From Terramyces sp. JEL0728 (lineage: Eukaryota > Chytridiomycota > Chytridiomycetes > Rhizophydiales > Terramycetaceae), in contig JADIIU010000189.1 in the NCBI GenBank assembly GCA_027603945.1, forward strand, positions 1 through 18,877: a DNA stretch of 18,877 bases. The letters are read 5' to 3'. The stretch's first letter is position 1. The number at the start of each line of letters is the position of its first letter. Positions 15,647 through 18,877 of the stretch are shown in pieces. The position numbers and the translations under genes were made by a program. The notes under the pieces are model-generated. The model was not told the DNA's origin. It saw only the letters and a program-made list of their open reading frames with translations, and did not search any database.

Positions 15647-17237
15647 AGGGATTCCGAATACCCTTATTTTTTCGCAAACCATCAGAATATATCCATTCCA
15701 TAACTCTGGCAGGCGATAATACTTTGCAGTAGTGATACCCGTTGGAATCAGGATACAGATGCGTTACAAATGAATCCTCAGGGGTTTTGAATCCAACTGA
15801 TGTTACCTGTAATTGCCACTTGCCGTCGACTTGGGCATCCTTAAACCCCAACTTTGAATTGATGAATAACGGACCGATTGGTAAAATCGGTGCTGAATCA
15901 GGCTGCATCACCATTGGTTGTCCATATTGGCTGAATCTATTGTTAGCTTTTTCAGTTGCAGTTTCTAAAGCCCAATTATAAGACGCTTGATTGATATCAG
16001 CGCAGATATTTCCTTGATCAATGGAATCTAAAGGTACGTTGGGATCAGACGAAAATAGTTTGTAAATTTGTCTGGCTTTCATCTTGACCCTGATTTCATA
16101 TGCAGTGGCACTTGGGAAACCAGAATCTGAGGAATCTTCTTCGTACATAACTTGCGATACCGTGGTAGAGTTCATTAAGCAAGGCAAACTACCAACGGTA
16201 CAGTTGGACCAAATGTGAGCGTGATGGTAAGGTTTAGTGTCTGACACATCATGAATCGCATCAACATTGATTAGTGGATATTTGGACTCATCTAACCCAG
16301 CCATTATATGAGCAGCAGTGTTTGTAAACGGAACACCACAAACGCAGTCAGAATCTCCAGACATTGTTCTATTTGGCTGCAATGGCCATGCCGGATAGTA
16401 TGGACAATGTGGTGATGGCTTGTCCGAGTTGCAAGCAGTGTACAAGTTTGGTGATGCCTCCATCGCAAAAGCTTTCAACATAGGGTCAAGGAATCGCCTA
16501 GTATTTTGAACCAATGTGACCAAAGGAGATGCATCATCACAAGTTTGCTGTTGCAGACACAGGAAGTATGAACTTGCTGCCGCAACTTGTTGATGAGCCT
16601 GGTCGGTAGAGATATCTGGTTTCAAATCCAAGTAGGACACTGTAACTGGTACCCTCTTACCATCTGCATATTGAATATGTGACATTCCTTCAACAACAAC
16701 GATCGGATTCTTGGCAACTGTGGTAGCATCAATGTCCAACCTTTTCCTGTCAAAATAGTTATAAAATGCTTCGCCAACTCGAGATACCCTTTGCAAACCA
16801 TCTAATTCTGCGTTCACAGCAAGAATTGGGATTGGAAAGTTGTATTCATATTTTCTATTAACCGAAGCTCCATAGATAATGCACGCTTTGTAAAGTGATG
16901 GATAAGCAGATGCTTCTTCCATCGCTGCAGCTGCACCCAAAGAATGGCCCGCAATGTAAACAGGTAAATCGGATGGAGCAAGTTTCAAAGCATTTTGAAT
17001 ACCACTGTGCATGTAAGATTGAATAGGTAAAGCTAGATCCAACAGGAATTCAGGTAAAAGGGCATGAATAGGAAAGTTTGCAGCGTCTTGGATTGCTCTA
17101 ACTGTATCTACGTATGATCCAGACGGAATTTGGGCACCTTGGATGAAAACAAGAACTGCTGCTGGTCCAATTTTAGATGCTGGTGGTGCCAAATAAGTAG
17201 CTGCAGCTGCAATTGAGGAAATTAATAAGCTGAACAT
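15645..17237 (-). CDS. Secreted alpha/beta hydrolase (lipase/esterase-like) with a long C-terminal region
   Basis: Intron-less, 530 residues. The N-terminus (MFSLLISSIAAAATYLA) is a signal peptide. A chlorophyllase/cutinase-like alpha/beta hydrolase core covers about residues 25-195: oxyanion region VLVFIQGAQIPSGSY, nucleophile elbow IAGHSLGAAAA with S99, acid D146 in NAELDGLQ, and H187 in VEGMSHIQY. Beyond residue 200 is a Cys-containing extension of some 330 residues with HHAHIWSNCT and SDCVCGVPF, not recognised as a known domain. Substrate unknown; an extracellular ester or lipid is likely. Same strand as the sedolisin gene downstream, and divergent from the nucleoporin-like gene. A TATA box lies 31 nt before the ATG. 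Confidence 0.85.
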   Translation of the reverse strand: MFSLLISSIAAAATYLAPPASKIGPAAVLVFIQGAQIPSGSYVDTVRAIQDAANFPIHALLPEFLLDLALPIQSYMHSGIQNALKLAPSDLPVYIAGHSLGAAAAMEEASAYPSLYKACIIYGASVNRKYEYNFPIPILAVNAELDGLQRVSRVGEAFYNYFDRKRLDIDATTVAKNPIVVVEGMSHIQYADGKRVPVTVSYLDLKPDISTDQAHQQVAAASSYFLCLQQQTCDDASPLVTLVQNTRRFLDPMLKAFAMEASPNLYTACNSDKPSPHCPYYPAWPLQPNRTMSGDSDCVCGVPFTNTAAHIMAGLDESKYPLINVDAIHDVSDTKPYHHAHIWSNCTVGSLPCLMNSTTVSQVMYEEDSSDSGFPSATAYEIRVKMKARQIYKLFSSDPNVPLDSIDQGNICADINQASYNWALETATEKANNRFSQYGQPMVMQPDSAPILPIGPLFINSKLGFKDAQVDGKWQLQVTSVGFKTPEDSFVTHLYPDSNGYHYCKVLSPARVMEWIYSDGLRKNKGIRNP

Positions 17238-17260
17238 TTGAATTGACTATTCCCCCCTGG

Positions 17261-17268
17261 TATTTATA
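17261..17268 (-). promoter_or_regulatory. TATA box of the alpha/beta hydrolase gene
   Basis: TATAAATA on the minus strand, first T 31 nt before the ATG at 17237. Conventional start-site spacing would place transcription start at or almost at the ATG. Confidence 0.6.
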
Positions 17269-17416
17269 TCATCCTTTTTGGAAATATCTGGACTGGAGCT
17301 TCGAGGGAACATCGGCCCACACCCAATTGGGAAATCGTTTGCATCAACCGCATTCCTTGTACAGACCAGCACTGCACAAGAAATTCCATATAATTGTGCA
17401 CTACAAAGTCTTGCTA

Positions 17417-17453
17417 GTTCCATTTATTGCAAATGGATTGCAATAGATGGAAC
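17417..17453. repeat. 16-bp inverted repeat in the divergent promoter
   Basis: Left arm GTTCCATTTATTGCAA (17417-17432), 5-nt spacer, right arm TTGCAATAGATGGAAC (17438-17453). The arms are complementary except for one T/G position. It lies in the 376-bp region (17238-17613) between the alpha/beta hydrolase and the nucleoporin-like gene, which otherwise holds only the hydrolase TATA box and no supported gene. Confidence 0.75.
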
Positions 17454-17613
17454 AGCATCGGTTAGCCTCGGAAGCTGATCTATACTCATTCAATGGTGCT
17501 CGTAGTTGTCTATATCGAAATCTCGTACTAGCAAGAGTAGATAACGACACAGACTATTTCCAGTCAAAATATTTATTATGCTGCGAATTCTTTTTGGAAA
17601 AAAATAAATCTGG

Positions 17614-18877
17614 ATGACTAGCAATTCATCGATCAACAATATCAACGCGAATGAGTTACTAGTCCGCTTCATGTCATTAAAAAATGGGATATTTTCAGAA
17701 AAAGAGATATCCTATTGCAATGAATTGATGACAGGAAAGCTCACACAATCTACTTTTCAAGCAGTTACTGAAATAATGGAAGCCTTGGGAAAAGAAAAGC
17801 AGAGTCAGCACCAACCAAATCTTGCCAGCGATGCTTCAGAAATTGAACAATCCCAGCCAACTGCTGCAAAATCATTGAAAAGACCGTTGTTTTCATATCC
17901 GTCTACCCTGACCAGCAAACCATCAAAACCAAATACAATCAGAAAGAATCTAAAAGTCAAAATAACAAAGAAGCCATTTCAGTATTTGTCGTATTCAAAA
18001 AAGCCTGCACCAGTATTTGATCTCAATCAAAGAGTGGATATAAAACGCCAGAAATTGGATACCACAGTCAAAGAAGAGCCAGCAAAGGAGAAAACAGCCA
18101 AACCACAATCCGGAGCAGCAAAGGTGATTTTAGATTCCTTGGCTCCTATAGATTTGTTATTTGGAAATGTTGAACCTCTTCCAAACCCATACATGGCCAA
18201 AGTACCAGAATTTACCCCAAACAAAGGGAATAAGTCTGTATCATCATCGGCTGAATCATCTCCAGTTAAATCGTCAACTAAAAGCCCTGTTAGATCGATT
18301 ATTCCAACAACTCCTGGAAAGTCTGTACTAGTTACACAACCTGAACCTATTAAATCAAAAGCTGCTGAAATTCTAAAGTTTATTGTTAATGATGACGAAC
18401 AGGAAGAAATAATTCAAGATGCAGCACCATTGTTTACATTTGGAAATACTGCTGTGCCCCAAACTTCGAACGAGTCTATTCAAGACAAACCAATGATATT
18501 CAAATCACCAGTAACATTGAAGAACGATTCACCCAAACACACGATTCCTAAAAATCCAATTTTACCGCTTGTTTCAAAGTCCAAAGCTAAGTTGCCCTCC
18601 CATAATGTTGCCCTCCCAACCTTTGTAGAAATTATTTAACTTTAGGAATTTACATGGTCTAAACCTGAAGTTAATCTTCCCATATGGCTATCTTCACACA
18701 CGGTATGGAATAATGTTTTACCTGACACATCATTTAAGTGGACAGAGATAGATAGCAATATCGTTGCTAAAAATGCAGGCTTCAACTTTGCAGCGTCTGG
18801 ATATACTTTACAGAAAAAACCAGGATGGAAATGCGATACATGCATGGTGGATAACAAGGAAGACTCTACCAAATGTG
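17614..18877 (+). CDS. Nucleoporin-like protein with RanBP2-type zinc finger (Nup153-like, partial)
   Basis: Exon 1 is 17614-18624 (337 codons), intron 18625-18645 (21 nt), and exon 2 runs off the window. The long N-terminal part is Ser/Pro/Lys-rich and disordered, with basic clusters (NLKVKITKKPFQYLSYSKK), repeated SSPVK/KSPV phosphosite-like motifs and an FG-type element in AAPLFTFGN. After splicing, PTF joins EFTWSKPEVN. Near the edge GWKCDTCMVDNKEDSTKC is a RanBP2-type zinc ribbon (WxCxxC...N...C), the type found in Nup153 and RanBP2 that binds Ran. The mix suggests a nuclear-basket nucleoporin. The fourth zinc ligand and any FG repeats lie outside the window. Other RanBP2-finger proteins remain possible. 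Confidence 0.65.

Overview
This looks like nuclear DNA of a fungus with a very compact genome, probably an early-diverging and possibly flagellated (zoosporic) lineage. The fungal signal comes from an Edc1/PNRC-type decapping protein, an NDT80-fold DNA-binding protein, a secreted sedolisin with its propeptide, and a cystathionine beta-synthase without a heme domain. The flagellar hint is a SHIPPO/STPG-like protein. I cannot name the species. The most striking property is the introns: twelve can be placed by reading-frame and protein-family continuity, in six genes, and all are 19, 20 or 21 nt long, begin GTA and end in TAG or CAG.

Layout, left to right. A secreted EXORDIUM-like protein (minus, cut by the window edge) is followed by 1.6 kb without a confident gene, which may hold a broken ORF. 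Then come an Edc1-like decapping activator (plus), cystathionine beta-synthase (plus, 3 exons) and the CoQ-biosynthesis kinase-like protein COQ8 (plus, 4 exons). COQ8 converges with a STPG-like gene (minus, 5 exons). Upstream of that gene lies a 0.4 kb stretch with coding-like but unresolved frames. An ATRIP/Rad26-like checkpoint gene (minus) follows, then a 22-bp tandem repeat, then an NDT80/MYRF-type DNA-binding protein (minus). After a doubtful small ORF come a small SET/post-SET protein (minus, 2 exons), divergent from mitochondrial ribosomal protein uS11m (plus, 2 exons), and dihydrofolate reductase (plus). Two secreted hydrolases on the minus strand, a sedolisin peptidase and an alpha/beta hydrolase, precede a divergent nucleoporin-like gene (plus) with a RanBP2-type zinc finger that runs off the right end.

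The genes are mostly unrelated housekeeping functions and do not form a cluster. The exception is a theme of secreted proteins (EXORDIUM-like, sedolisin, alpha/beta hydrolase), each with a signal peptide and a TATA box only 31-43 nt upstream of the ATG. Several genes also carry an AATAAA hexamer overlapping or touching the stop codon. Together these suggest transcripts squeezed at every position: very short leaders, minimal introns and very short 3' UTRs. That architecture is the main thing worth following up here.
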